Both the position numbers and the translations under genes were made by a program. Shown piece after piece: positions 10,614 through 23,568 of a DNA stretch of 64,000 nucleotides; within the stretch, counting starts at the first letter, position 1; each line of letters starts with the position of its first letter. Location of the stretch: NCBI GenBank assembly GCA_030272585.1, contig BSYQ01000005.1, positions 3,999,501-4,063,500 on the forward strand. The letters are read 5' to 3'. The notes beneath the pieces were generated by a model, which saw only the letters and a program-made list of their open reading frames with translations, was not told the origin of the DNA and did not search any database. Source of the DNA: Bryopsis sp. KO-2023. Taxonomy: Eukaryota; Chlorophyta; Ulvophyceae; Bryopsidales; Bryopsidaceae.

Positions 10614-11689
10614 AAATACATGATTGATTTTTCTTCCTGTTGTGCGCTGGGTTTTTGGTTCTTTTTCATTTCTTGTTTTCCAGCGTTCTAGAGGGTACCT
10701 CAATCATGAGCAAAAGAAAAAGGGGGAAAAAAAAATCTAGAAACTTTTGGTTTTGTCGATTTGATACCTGGTGGGAGATATAAAAAAAACAGAGAGAGAG
10801 AAAAAAAGAAAGAACAGGGTTTTTTGGGCAAAAAAAAAAAATACCCTCCAAAAAATCAACAGAATCCCATGCAAAGACAACAAAAATTTGTTGGATTTAT
10901 CTTGATTGGTGGTTTGATTAACATGAATCGATTTGTTTTTTTTTTTGTTGTTTCGATTGGGGATTTGTTCGAGGGGTGTGGATTCTTCGTGTGTGCGTGC
11001 GTGTGTGTGCATTGTTTTGCCAGTATGTCTGAATCTTTTTCAAGGTTTCCATTTTTAACCGTTTTGACGGATCATTTCCTGGTCTCTCTCTTTTTTCTTT
11101 TTTTTCTCGTCGTGTGTGTGTGTGTTGGACTGGAGGAGCTGGGTACTTCCCTCTTTGCCTTATTGACAGTGAAGTTGGAAAGTGCCCGATTTGACCTTGT
11201 CGAAATATTTTCCATTGAGGAGGGGAAGCGGGTTACTGAGTGCCCTTTATTCTTATCCCTTTTTCCCCTGCCAAAAACCAAAATTTTAAGCTGTTGGATT
11301 TCTATAGTGCTGTGTTTTGTGGACCAATTGGATTCGGAAGGATTTGTGGGGTTTGCATTTTGGAGGGGCACTCCTGCAAGAATCAAGAAAAAGAAAAAAA
11401 GGAAGAACCAAATCCAACAATATCCCTCAACTCGCCCCCCAAAATAAGAACGGGAAAATCTGGAAGTGGGCTCAGCGACCATGAATAAAATGATTTTTTT
11501 TGCCTCAAGGCTCGCAAGGAGAACCAAAAAAACCAAACGAAAGTACAACTCATGGAAATGTTTCAATGGCACTGGGTGTGACGGCGCAGAATCTGAGTTC
11601 ACACCAACTCAGAGAGGCACCACACTGAGGGTGGCAATATATTTGTCCATGGAAAATTATGAATCAAACAACTAAAACAACTTCCTCTG
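10614..11689. other. Spacer between PSB27 and the non-LTR fragment
   Basis: A low-complexity stretch of A, T, TG and purine runs. ORFs here have no recognisable motif and are read across homopolymers on both strands. The PSB27 3' UTR lies in the first part. Confidence 0.4.
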
Positions 11690-11773
11690 AGCTTCAGAGT
11701 TCTTCGTTGGAAGAGGTTTATTGTATACCTTTGTCCTTCTAAAGGACAGAGGGATTCGCTCGAGCGGTCTCAT

Positions 11774-12520
11774 TTGGCTTTTTTACGGTTTTGTTTAAAT
11801 TTGCCTCGGCGTGCTCCCACGGAGGTGTTATATGCGGATATGGGGACTTACCCTTTAGAGTTTTTTTTTAGGCGTCTAATTTTTAGATTCTGGAATAAAC
11901 TTTTTTCTCTTCCTGAGGAACATCCATCTAAGGCTATTTTTAATAGTCTTTTGGATGAACATAGGTGTGGTTCGTCTTGGGTGGTCAGGGTTGAGTCTTT
12001 GGTGAAAGAGCACTTAATTTCTTTTTCTGGAAAGAGCATTATTGATATTAGGCTGTGGTCTTCTAATTTTAAGAATCATTTTTCGAGGTTGACTTTTTCG
12101 TCGGAGAAGTCCCATGTTCGATATTTTTTTAGTCAAATCAAACGGAATATTCGATTCTTGGATTGCCTTTCTGTCCTTTCGACAAGTTCTCTGCGAAAAA
12201 TTTATTGTGCCTTTCGGGCGGGGGTTCATGGTCTTCAGGTAGATTCGGGTCGGTTACAACATCCTCTTGTGGTGCGGGAATTACGATTCTGCAGGGTATG
12301 TGGTTTTGGGGTAGTGGAGGATGAGTTCCATTTTCTTTATGTGTGTCCGGCATATAATTTTTTGCGTATTCGCTGGTCAGAGTTTTTCCGTTGTCGCAAT
12401 CTTTTCTTTCTCTTCAATAGGGTTGATCAGATTAAGGTTGCACGTATGTTGAAGGATTTTTTCCTCTTACGGAGGGCTGTCTTGTGTATTCGGGAGAACA
12501 ATGCTGCGGGTTCTTCTTAA
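11774..12520 (+). pseudogene. C-terminal fragment of a non-LTR reverse transcriptase ORF
   Basis: The frame is open for about 249 codons without an ATG at its start, consistent with a 5' truncation. Near its end it has CRVCGFGVVEDEFHFLYVC, a C-x2-C-x9-H-x4-C motif followed by PAYNFLRIRW. This arrangement is typical of the zinc-knuckle-like region after the thumb of LINE reverse transcriptases. The RT catalytic motif is not present in the retained part. The last 20 bases overlap the dUTPase ORF, which lies in another frame. The assignment rests on this motif and the general Arg/Phe-rich character. Confidence 0.6.
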
Positions 12521-12920
12521 ACATGATGCTGCTCGAGTTCCGACTCGGGCTTCCTTGGGTTCGGCGGGCTATGACCTTTACTCGCCCCAGGATTATGTTA
12601 TTCCAGCTTGGAATAACGGTCTGGTTGATATGGGTGTGGCGGTTGAAATCCCTCAAGGTTATTATGGTCGGTTGGAAATTCGTTCGGGTCTCTGTGCCAG
12701 GTTCAAGTTATTTCTGGGTGCTGGGGTTATTGACAGTGACTATAGGGGTTCTTTGATTGCGGTTCTTTTTAACTTCTCCTCTGAAGATTTTTACATTAAA
12801 GCGGGTGATAGGGTGGTTCAATTACTTTTGGAAAAAATTGTTACTCCTCAAGTAATTATTGCAGATTCTTTGTCCCTTACGGATCGTGGTTTGGGTAGTT
12901 TTGGGTCTACCGGCAGTTAG
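12501..12920 (+). CDS. Trimeric-type dUTPase carried by the non-LTR fragment
   Basis: This is an intact 139-residue ORF with all five conserved motifs of homotrimeric dUTP pyrophosphatases: SLGSAGYDLYS (motif 1, about residues 19-29), EIRSGLC (motif 2), GAGVIDSDYRGS (motif 3), GDRVVQLLLEK (motif 4) and RGLGSFGSTGS (motif 5, C-terminal). The family hydrolyses dUTP to dUMP and PPi, keeping uracil out of DNA. The ATG at 12501 lies inside the end of the RT ORF (20-bp overlap, different frame), suggesting coupled reinitiation or frameshifting. It has no plastid or mitochondrial targeting extension and no introns. Its T-rich codon use matches the RT ORF, so I read it as part of the element rather than the host dUTPase gene. 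Confidence 0.85.
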   Translation: MLRVLLKHDAARVPTRASLGSAGYDLYSPQDYVIPAWNNGLVDMGVAVEIPQGYYGRLEIRSGLCARFKLFLGAGVIDSDYRGSLIAVLFNFSSEDFYIKAGDRVVQLLLEKIVTPQVIIADSLSLTDRGLGSFGSTGS

Positions 12921-13175
12921 TGCCTGATGCTCTGTGTTTTTTGTTTTTTTTGTTTTTGTTTGTTTTTTGGTTCCAAACATTCGTCTGTTCACATTGGTGT
13001 ACATTTTTCCGCAATAGAAGCTGGGTGGCTTCTTCGCGTGTAATTATGTTATGTTATGTATACCTTTTCATACAGGTTGGGATTTCACTTTATGAAGGTT
13101 CTTGTGGGTTTAATGGAGCGAGACAAAATGGAAAACCTTGTTCCGCCGAAGTTGCAATCAGTAAGAATGCATGAA

Positions 13176-15100
13176 CAAGAAGTCCATTTGTTGACGAATA
13201 ATCACCTTCCCACTTGACCCTGAACATGCGGTGTCCAAGAGAACGCAAACAGCGTGCAGAAGAATTGCCCTCTGTGTTGGGAATATCTTAATTGCGGCAA
13301 ACAATGCACATAGATTGCCTCCTAGAGCTGATGGTGGACGTGGAAAGCACGTGTTTGTTCTGGAGGGACCTTGGTAAGCAGGGGAGGGTGTTAGTCCTGG
13401 TTAGTCTCGTTTTTTGGTGATGAGGTTCAGGCTGGTTGAGTGGAAGCGTCTCGTCATTCTGTGGAAAAGGCCAATTCAGTTGGGTAGTTGCTGTGCAGCT
13501 ACGACTTCGGGTGGTGGTACTTGAAGGGACTTTGGTTGGAATAGGGGTTGTACTTTCTACTGATAAAACGTGAATTTACAAACAATTCTGGATTTTTTTG
13601 TTTGCAATATTTTTTTTTTTGGGGGGGGGGCAGCTTCTTTCTGTGAATTGTACTTCCTGCTCTTTTTTTGGAACACTTGTCTATTTTCAACCATCTTCTG
13701 CTGCTGTTGGAATATTTTTTTCCACTCTTGGTTGATTGAATCGCTTCCGAAAGAGGTTAGTCATAGGTTTTTTTTTCCTGCTGTTGCTTGGGAGTAACTG
13801 CAGACATGTGTAAGCATAAACTTTTCTGTATGTTTTTGCAATGGAAAAAACCTCTACACTCTCTATGGGTTTTGATGAGAAGTACAATTTTTGATCAATC
13901 TCCTCCAAAAAAAAAGAAACATCGGCAAGAAAAACAAAAATTCACTCCTCACGCTTGCCACCCAATCCCAAGTCAAATCATCCGCCCATTACTTGACGCT
14001 TAACGAAAACTCCAAACAATTCCTGATCTATTTTCTTCAACAAAACTCCGAAAAACTCCTCCCAATATCAAATATGACCCTGAGCATCTCGACATTCTAC
14101 CAAGGGGGGTGAAAAAAAAAAATACCCTGCACTGTTTCCATGCTTTCTTTTTTGCTGTGGTGTCGAATACAATTAGAAATAGTCTTGGCTAGTTGGAACT
14201 TGCTAGATGGAAAAAAAAAACAGAGTGTCAAAATTCCACAAATATCACAAAAGGAAAATATGAAAAAGCGAAAGAAAAAAAAATCACTCCGAGGAAATGC
14301 AACTCCTCAATTTCACCATTCACTTTCTCCCCAAACACAAGCCCACCTTAACTTGGCCGATTTTTTTTTTCCCAATTTTTTCCTTTGAATTTTTCTCTGA
14401 AAGCAAAGCTCTTGTCGATAATACTAGAAGATTTTCTTTTCTTTTTTGGCTTACTGTTACACCACTCGATTTTTCCACCCAGTTCGAAACAAGAAAAACA
14501 AATCACAATAACAAGAAAAAGCACGCGCACACAGATGGTCTCCCCAAACATCCAAGCCAACCCCCCCCAAAAAAACAAAGAAAAAAAAACAAAGAATCAA
14601 TCAAAAGAAGCGCACCAAAAAAAAAAGACAAAAGATTACAAATACAAAATCCTTCGTTCCTTTCTTTTTCCCTCTCCAAATCCACTCATTCTCTCTTTTT
14701 TAAAAAATAAAGAAAAAAACACAAAAAAACAAGCTTCCACGTTTAGATCAAACCACATCTATTGGGGGCAACCAATCAGCCAAAAACAAAAAAAAAGGAG
14801 AATTGACATGTATGTACCCATAATTTCACGGTTTACAAAAAAAGAGAAAAAAAATCTTCGTGCTATTTTTTTTTTTTCAGTCTCCAGTTCTTTTTAAATA
14901 AACAAAAAATTCTTGGTTTCCCAAATCCTTTGCATCCCTTCCTCTCTCTCTATTTTTTTTTCCTTTTTTTTATCAACCCTTCACCCCCCCCTCCCTCACT
15001 TTTTAATTCTCTCTCAATATATTTTCCCCTCGGCTCTTTTTTTTTTTTGTTCATTTTTCTTGCGCCCCCTCCCCCTCCCCCCTCTCCCTCTCTGTTTTAA
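13176..15100. other. Intergenic region between the LINE fragment and RKP 3' end
   Basis: No gene is recognisable. It contains a T10G10 tract at about 13611-13630, long A-runs between 14200 and 14900, and a CT-rich stretch at 14930-15095 just beyond the RKP stop. Confidence 0.5.
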
Positions 15101-18100
15101 TCAAGAATCGAATTGTTTCAACCTCTTGCTTTTCCATTGCTCCACGCGTGCTCTCAATTCTCTGTTGGGAATAACCATGTCTTTGGAAAGGTCGGCCCGA
15201 CTGAAAGGATCCGTTTGCTGAGTCAGCAAATGGCGCTCTATCGTGGATCGATCCACGGTGATCTTCGAATCCGGCAGTATCACAGGATCCTGGTCAAAAT
15301 TTCAAAACAAAAGAAAAAAAACATCATAAAGTTTTTCATATAAAAAATACTTTTATATATAAAAGTAAAAAAAAAAAACTTATTCCTTTTTTTTTCTGGG
15401 AAAAAAATGTAAAAACAAGGGCATTACTCATTCAAGCTGAATAAGAAAAGAAAAGGTATCCATTCTTCTAATCCTGAAAACATAAAAACCAGTCCGCCTG
15501 GGTTATCACCCCAACCCAGAGTCAGATATCCATATCCATATTCGAGGTTCAGCTTCGATGCAACATTTCCAAAACATGCACAACTTCGAAAACAAACACA
15601 GAAAATTGTTGCAAAAACAAAAAAGCCAGCCTACCTCCATCACCGTCATAACAATGGGGTCCAGGAAATCCTCAGGGATGGATTCCGCAGCGTCAAAATC
15701 CAACGAAGTCGATCTGCTGCGACGATCCACCTCCACCTTGTAGGCATCCAACACCTCCCTCAGCTCCAGCGACAGACTGGAGGGCGCGCTCTGAGCGCTG
15801 CCAGACCCCGACCCTGAACTCCCTGACCCCCCCGAAGAAGGCAGCTTCCACTCCACGTCATTCAGATATGACAGACATTCTGGAGGCGCACTCAAAGACT
15901 CCGCCAGAGCCGCCGCGATCGTGTGGGTTCCCTCCGTGCTCTCTGTTGTTTTTCGGATAGGGGTGGAAAGGAAAGCAGACAGCAAAAACACACAATCCGG
16001 GTATGAAATATATATACATTAATATAATAATATATATGTATATTTCAACCGACCGACTCCAAATGCCCTCCTCAGGCTTTTCGACAGCTAGTTGAGTGTT
16101 CATATGTCCCTTCACACTCATACAAACGCTTCGTACGATCCAATTTCAATTCAACCTCGACTCTATTGCTGAAATTATGAAAATGATGTATGCTGCATGT
16201 GTGTGATATTTTCTGGAGCCCCCCCCCCACCCCCTCTTGTTGGTTTTGCCAGAATTTAAATATCGACAAACAGCCCTTTAAATTAAATACAAGGGCACAC
16301 ACAAAAGTCTGATCCCTCTTTGTGATATCCCAGAAAAACCAAATTTTTTTCCCCCAGGATATCGCAAAGAAGCAAGTTTGCCAGGTTGTTGAGCTTGGGT
16401 GGTGGTGGTGGATGTTGAGGTGGTGGTGGTGGAGGGGGGCCACCTTACCTCTGGAATCGTTAGCTCTCCTCTCGCTGCCCCCCATGACCAATCGCTGCAC
16501 ACCCACAACAGCGCCAGAAACCGCATTACTAACCAACCCGACAGATCCCCACAGGGCCCCCCCAAACTCCCTACCTCTCCGATCCCCCCCTTGATGCTGC
16601 GGCGGCGGCTGTTGCGGCCCCATCTTTTGAGCTTTGTGCAGGCTGGTGAGGATGCCGGCCATGGGGGCCAGGATGGTCGATCGGGAAACCTTGGACTTCC
16701 ACTCCTGCCAAGACTGAGGGGCATCCAGCACGTTGTTGAAAACTCGAGCGTCGGAGCCGACGGTCACGTGGGAAAGGACGAAACCGATCACTTCCACCAC
16801 CCGCGTCAAATTCAACTGCTCGGGGAAAAGAAAAGAAAAGAAGTGAAAACAGAGAAGAATTTGGAGTGGATTGACACACATGCACATTCACATGCATGCA
16901 TGCATGCAACATGCACATACAGCATTCACATGCACATGCAACATGCACAGACACAAACATCAGATCCCCAAAAATCCCCACCTTGGATCCCGAAAGGAAA
17001 ACGGAAGGCATCTGCCAGGCCACCAATTCCAAAAGCCTCAGCAAATTTATCGACAGATTGAACAGCACCGATGCTTTCCTGTACAGCCGAACGACGTCGG
17101 GGTGGTTGTAGTTTCTCCCCATCATGGCCAGTCTTTCCAGATGCTCGCCGACCTCGCCCAGAGTGACCGTCATTTCTGTGACCGTCCAATTCAGAGTGTT
17201 GAACAGCCGGTTGAGGAAGCCATCCAAGAGGTGAGGCTTTTCTCGACAAGTTTCGACCAGAAGTTGACGGAACACCGCAGAGCCGCTGTTCAAGGATCCT
17301 TGCGACTACGAGGAAAAAAAAATATTGAAACGTAAAAATAAAATGGAGCGAAAAGACGGACGAAAGCGACTGATTCCAGGTTAATCTCCCGCAACTTGCT
17401 CGATCGAGAAAAAAAAAATCAACTCAATCTTCATTCGAGGTTTTTTTATTTTTTATTTTTTTTCAAATTCGGGGAGAAACAGAACACAATACCATCATGA
17501 GAAAAAAAAACCACATACACTACCAGCAGGTGGGTTTTTTTCCATTGAATATAAAGCAATTTTCTTTCTGCATACCTGGCTGAATCCTGTTCCTTTGGCG
17601 ATGCTCAGAAAAATGTTGGAGATGGAAAGCCAATATCGAGTGTCAAATGCTTTGAGGAGGTCTGGAACCAGTGTTTTTTGAGCGTGCTCGTTACATTCGC
17701 AAGCGAATAAAAAGTGCTGAAGGTGGAGAAAAGAAGCAAAAACCGTCAATACACATGAAGCAGCAAAATGCAAGAAAGTTTCTTTTTTCTTTTGAAGCTT
17801 TTCTTGTACCACAAAGTTTAAAAAAAAAATCTCTTTCAGAAAAAAAAATTCAACCAACCTCGCGGGTTCAACAAAGCACCGTGTGATTCACAAAATTTAG
17901 ACAAAAAAAAGCAAAAAACCACGAGACAAACAGGAAAATTTACCTTGTCAGCGAACAGGGCTGCGAGGCCTTGCAGCAAGGCGTCGCAAATTTGTGGGTT
18001 CACCAACATGGGGTGGTTGAAATGCTGAACCAAGAAGCTGATGACTGGCTGCAGCCCCAGCAGCTCCATGTGCTCCAAATCGGCAAACCTGGGTTCCAAT

Positions 18101-21100
18101 TTCACCACCGCTTGGAAGAGATCCAGCATGGCTTCCACATAAGCTTCCGGAACGTATCTGAAAAGGTCGCTGCTGGTTTCCGACAGGAGCGAAAGCATTT
18201 TGGCGAGGTAGACCGTCAGCAAAAACATGCCCTCTTGTTTCCAAGGCATGAACAGCACCACCTGGAATAAAAAAATTCAAATAAAAAAAAAAAAAAAAAG
18301 TTGGCATTAGAAAAGAATAGAAGAAGGGTCGTCAAGGTGTTTTTGGCTCTTCAGGTTTTTTTTTGGGGGAAAAAGCTCCAACTTTTCCGGCGAATGTTAT
18401 TGTCATTGTTTTTTTCTTTCTTTTTTTTTTGGGGGGGGGGGGGCGAGATTTTAATGATGTTGAGAAAAAGGGGAAAAAAGACATTGGAAATGCTCACTCT
18501 TCTGAATGGAGGTTAGAAATTCGACAGAAGTGACTGTTATTAAACAAGGAAGCAAAATAAAACAGTTTCTTTTACAATTCTGCATCCAAAAAGCAGGCAG
18601 TCTTTTGTTCAGAATCTATCTTACTTGATCCTCCCACAAAAAAAAAAAAACAAAAAAAACAGCCAAAGCTGCCATGTAAATGTGCGATCTTTTTTTTTTG
18701 TCTGCTACATTTGTTTGCTTTCATCAATTTCAACTTGCATTCCTCCACAAACCTTGTACCAGGTGCAGTGTCTGACAGATTTGACCACTTCCTCCCTTTG
18801 CTTTTGAACGTCATCCACCTGTTTCGTCTTAGCAGTCCCGTTCTTCTCCGAATTCGCAAGTTTTTGTTCCAGTTTCAAAAGTTGAGCCCTTTGACCAGCT
18901 TCCGCCTGAAATTGATGCAGCGTCTGCGGAAAAGGAACGAAAACGAGGTAGTTGATATTTCAATACAAAATCAAAATTTTTGTTCAAGACCCTTACATAC
19001 AAGCAAGCAAGTCACCTTTCCCCCCACACACACTATGGTCTGAGGCATGATTTCCCCCCCCTCCCCCCCCCCCCCCCAAAAAAACAAAAAGAAGAAAAGA
19101 AAAGAAGAAACAATTACTAATATTATTATCAACCATCTGAGTCAGCCTACAACACATTTCTGTGGACCGGCTCCACTCAGCCTTTTGGCCTCATGTGAAA
19201 TACTTTCAATTCAATTCATAGTAACCTGCCATATCGATTACAAATGTATATATATATATATACATATGTTTGCGTCTAAATCCTCACCATTTTCAGAGCC
19301 GCTTCGATTCCCAGTCTATACAACAATATCAAAATGTGCAGGAGTTTGCCGACCATGTTGTGAGGAACGAGATGGATCTGACTCAGGGGAGGTCCTCCAT
19401 CAACCACCCCCACGTCTTGTTCCAGATGAACATGTACCGGAATGCTGGCAGCCACCATCAAAGGATGCTCCTTCTGGAGGTAAGAAAGCAAACCTCCCAG
19501 CCTCGGCAAATCATGATGCAGACTTCGCTCGTGGGAAACTGCACCCTGAATTTTGAGGGGAAAAAAAAGGATTCAAAAAAACAAACAATAAATTTTTTTT
19601 GCGACTGTTGCTTTTGTGGGGATCGGATGGCGATGAAAAAAAAATGTATATCTTCAGGAGAGTTCTTCTCCAAAAAAAAATAACAACGAATTTTTGTTTT
19701 CGTTTTCGTTTTTCTAAGTTGTGATAGCGGAAAAAAATTGTTTTCTTTAAAATTTACTTTCGGCATATTGGAAAAGAGGGAATTCACTGATCAACCACAT
19801 CTTTTTAAAAACAAACATCAAGGCTGAAAAAAAAACCTTTCCCCATCTGTATACACAAGGGAAATTCTTGCTGGAAATTGTTGACCCTGCTACGTTCATC
19901 CTTCACAGCGCATACTTTTGACCCAAAAAAAAAAACGACAAGAAAAGACTAATGACTTGTTTTCTTATCCTGTATTTTATTTTGAGCATTTTTGTTTTTT
20001 TTACCTACATCCACAAACAACTCCCTGGCTGGAAAATCCTCCAAGCAACTGTGTCCATCGGATTGCAGCATCAGACTGGGCCTCAGCAAGCGAAGCAATA
20101 AATTGAACGATGATACCAAGACAGACACGTCTGCACAAACCAAAATAAAAACAACCTTTCAATTATTTTCAGGGGACTTGAAAGGGGGGAAAATAAAAAC
20201 TAAAAAAAAAAAACAAGAAAAACAAGAAAAACACTGGAGTGATGTATTCAATCAAAGCTAAACGAACCCAGGGAATTAATTTTTTTTTAAGAACTTTTTT
20301 TTTGCTTTTTCTTTTGCTTTATTTTTTTTTAGATTGCTAATCGGATGCTGGTCATTGCACAAAAAATAGCATAGATCGAAACAAAGCGACTTTCTGATTT
20401 GTTGCACGGATTATCCTATGAGTATTATTAATCTTACATCTACTAGATTTATTTTTTTATATATTTTTTGTCCCGAAAGTGCATTCCATACAATTATTTT
20501 AACAAACAGACAGGGCATATTTCTATTTCAGTTCTTTGATGTGTTTTTTTTTCCCCTTTTTTCTATACCTGATAATCCCGGCGGTTGGACGTTTCTGCTG
20601 GCCCCCTGATTCGCTTTCAAAAGATGCTTGAAAAAATGCAAAACATGTTTGCTGCCTAAATGCGTAACAATGCAAAAAAATGTAAAATTCAAAACATAAT
20701 ACAACAATACCCCAATGCATGCATTTCAAAATATAATATAAATAGCACGTTTCCAACAAAGACGGGGACTGGGGATTGGGGACAATTGAATTTTGTAGCA
20801 AATTCTACATATTAGTCATCTTTGTGTAAATTTTGCTCAAAGGCCACCCTCATAGAAAACGAAATGCAACAGGTATTTTATTTCCCCATCAAAAATTTCA
20901 CCTTCTGTTCAGCAATAATGCAATCCATTATTTTCAACAATTTTTTCTCTTAATATCCCGCAGACGTATAGTCGACACCACCGGTTTTCTTCTCCCTGAT
21001 AATATTTTTTTTCCACTCCTTTCATTCATAACTAAGTTCATAATATTTCTTTGGGAAAATGCTTTCCTCACCAGAGGTTTTGTCTTCTTCGAGCAAAAGT

Positions 21101-23568
21101 TTCAGCAATTCGAACTGACATTGCTCGACTTTTTGCAAAGCCGAAGAAAGGGCAGTTACGATGGTGGCCATTCTTTCCTCGCTCGAAGTATCGTCTTTGC
21201 AGCCCTTGTACCAAACCGTTGGCAGCAATTCCTGAAAGCAAAACAAAAACAAGAAATGAAAAACAAGAAAATAACGACAACATATACACATGCATCAGAA
21301 AACCCACTCGCAAAAAAAAAAGCAAATCGCAAACGGAGAAAAAACCCAAGACGAGCTCAACATCCTTGCTATTTTTTGTTTTCCTCTCCACTTCCCCTTC
21401 CCCCCCCCAAAAAAAAAATAAAAAAATAATAAAAATATTTATATATATATCTGAAAAGAAAAGAAAAGAAAAAGAAAAACCAAAAAAAACACTAGTTGGA
21501 TTCATGTTTCATGTTTTCAAGTTTTCTCACCTTGAGGTCTTCCGCCGTGGGTTGCTTCCTCGTCAAAAAGCCTTCGATCAATTTGTTGATGTTGGGGAGT
21601 CCCAGGAACAGCGATCGAATGGAGGTGCATTTCATGAGGGAGTTCATGAGCATCAAGTGGGGGTAGGATGCCGTTTCTGGCAGGTCTGCCGGTTTGAACG
21701 TGCTGGAGCCGCAAGCCCTGGACAGGGACTCCACCACGATGGTCATCACCCGATCGAATTCGTCTTTTCCCAGCGCGCACTCCAGCATGTTTAAACACAG
21801 CATCAGGTTCGGGACGGAGTGGTCAGGCTGACTTGCAATCTGGGGGTTGCAGAAAAAAATGGGTTTCGAGGGGGGGGAAAAAATGGAAAAACGAGGGGAT
21901 GAAATTTAGAAAGAAAGTGAACGGAAGGGAATAAGAATGTGGAGAAAAAAAAAATGTAAATTTTTGCCACATCATTGCTTTGTGGAGCATTTCAGCCTTG
22001 GCAAGATTTTTGAGAGGGGAAAAAAAAAGCCAACCTGACTGTATTAAAATGATAACAAAAATAATATTTTTTGAGGAGAGAGGGGGGGGGGGATAAAAAT
22101 AAAAAAAATCTCCATAGCAATATCAATGTCATGTGCATTGCCGTCGGCCAATCGAAACCTTGAGAAAAATCGTGAAAACGTAACGCAAAACGGTTTTTCT
22201 TTTTTTTTGTCAATGATAATCGTGGTTTTCTTCCAGAAAAAAAACGTGAAGAAAGAAAAAAAAATCCTAAATTAAAGCCTTCCCCAAAGTATATTAAAAA
22301 AACAAGAAGAAGAAGATATAAACATCAATGTCTTTCAATTTTTGTTGCATCAACTGAATGCTTGTTCTTTTCGCCAAGGAATTTTTTCATTTTATTTTTT
22401 TAGTTGGGGGGAAAAAAGCAGCATAACAAAAAGCAAAAAAAGAGTGGGACCTCTCTGTGGTTTTCTTCTTGTGGTTAAAAATAGAAATCGACCCCACCTC
22501 TCTCAGAAAAGGTATGAAGAAATTCAGGATGTGGTAGTTGGACTCCAGCAATAACCTCAAAGGAGAAACGATCGCAGCGGCCAACAACACGCGGTCGTCC
22601 ACGGGAAGCCCTGGTTTCGACAGCATCACGTTGGGCGATAAATGCCTGGAGCTCTGGCAGCCCGTCACCTCGATCAATCGTCGGAAACAACCCTCCAAAT
22701 AACGACTTTTCCGGATCTCGCTCGCGGGAGGCGCGAGTTGCAGCGGTCGAAACCCTTCCACGGGGTATTGGAACGGACGCCCTCCGAAATTCAGGTCGCA
22801 TCGCTCCCCGTGCGACAAACTGATCGCGGGAAAGTAACCCAACCCTGGTTGCAACGTGCTGACGTTCGGATACGCGACGCCCATCGAAACATTGTTGCGA
22901 TAGAAGCTGAGTTCTCCCGCGTCGAGATCCATGCAACAACCGATAACGTCCCCGGGCGCCCATGGCTGACCGTAGCCCTCGGGCTCCACGCACCACTTTC
23001 GCACCCTCTTGCCGTCGAAGGCGTAACTGTGCGACGCATCCCCGACGCCCTCCTCGTTCGTGAACTGACATCCCAATGTCGCCCATCCGATCTGCTGAAT
23101 CCCCGCAGTTCCCAGCGTGGCTTCGTACATCCACTTTCCCGCGAACACGCAGCTGTTTGCGCGACAACTGCTGAAATTTCCTTGGGATTCCAAACGCAAC
23201 CCGTCGGGACTCAATCCCAACCGCCCGAATACCGACGTCTGATCGACGGCCACCACCCTCGGACCTAACCTACCCACCGTCGATTCCTCCCAAGCAGCAT
23301 CCCCTTCGGACGACTCCGAAGCTAACGTCGACACCCGCTCATCCAGAGCCTCACGGACCGCCGCGAAAGATATTCCCCCATCGGAGCACAGCTCCTGGTC
23401 GGACGACTCCACGTCCAAGACGTATCGCAGTGCATTGTTCAATTCGTCGCCCTTGCTGTAGTTCGACACCCCTGCTGCTCGATGGCCCCCCTCTTCGCCC
23501 TCGTCACGTCTCAGCAAGATCGCCAGCCCCTCAGACTTTTTGCCCTTGTCGGTTTTCCTCAATCCCAT
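15101..23568 (-). CDS. RKP: RKP/KPC1-type E3 ubiquitin ligase with SPRY domain and C-terminal U-box
   Basis: Twelve exons on the minus strand close in frame: 23568-22498, 21839-21531, 21231-21072, 20130-20009, 19545-19288, 18923-18753, 18261-17944, 17716-17576, 17305-16982, 16815-16449, 15942-15635 and 15289-15101, giving 1245 residues (Arabidopsis RKP is about 1280). The SPRY domain (about residues 140-266; GIQQIGWATLGCQF, GDVIGCCMDLDAGELSFYRN) and the helical middle (EVVKSVRHCTWYK, FNRLF-like LNRLFNTLNWTVTEM) match plant RKP, related to mammalian KPC1/RNF123. The family normally ends in a RING finger. Here the end is IPEDFLDPIVMTVME-DPVILPDSKITVD...DPFSRADL, a UFD2-like U-box (about residues 1169-1238), directly after the RKP-like segment SAPPECLSYLNDVEWK. 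The ATG at 23568 was chosen; the longer frame begins with GTG. Exon junctions were set by eye. Confidence 0.92.

Larger units (their letters stand above)
11690..13175 (+). mobile_element. 5'-truncated non-LTR (LINE-like) retrotransposon with dUTPase ORF
   Basis: Two overlapping ORFs with the same T-rich codon third positions, unlike the G/C-rich neighbouring host genes, form one inserted unit. The first has the Cys-His motif found at the C-terminus of LINE reverse transcriptases. The second is a dUTPase. The upstream domains (endonuclease and RT core) are missing, as in 5'-truncated LINE insertions. Both ends are estimated: I found no clear poly-A tail or target duplication. Confidence 0.6.

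Noticed and set aside
10761-11602. ORFs of 228 and 176 codons on opposite strands after PSB27
   Set aside because: They read across homopolymer and TG runs, show no domain and overlap each other.
15101-15289. U-box exon as the tail of a separate UFD2 gene
   Set aside because: No other UFD2 sequence lies nearby. The preceding exon carries both an RKP-like segment and the first half of the U-box, and the splice phases agree.
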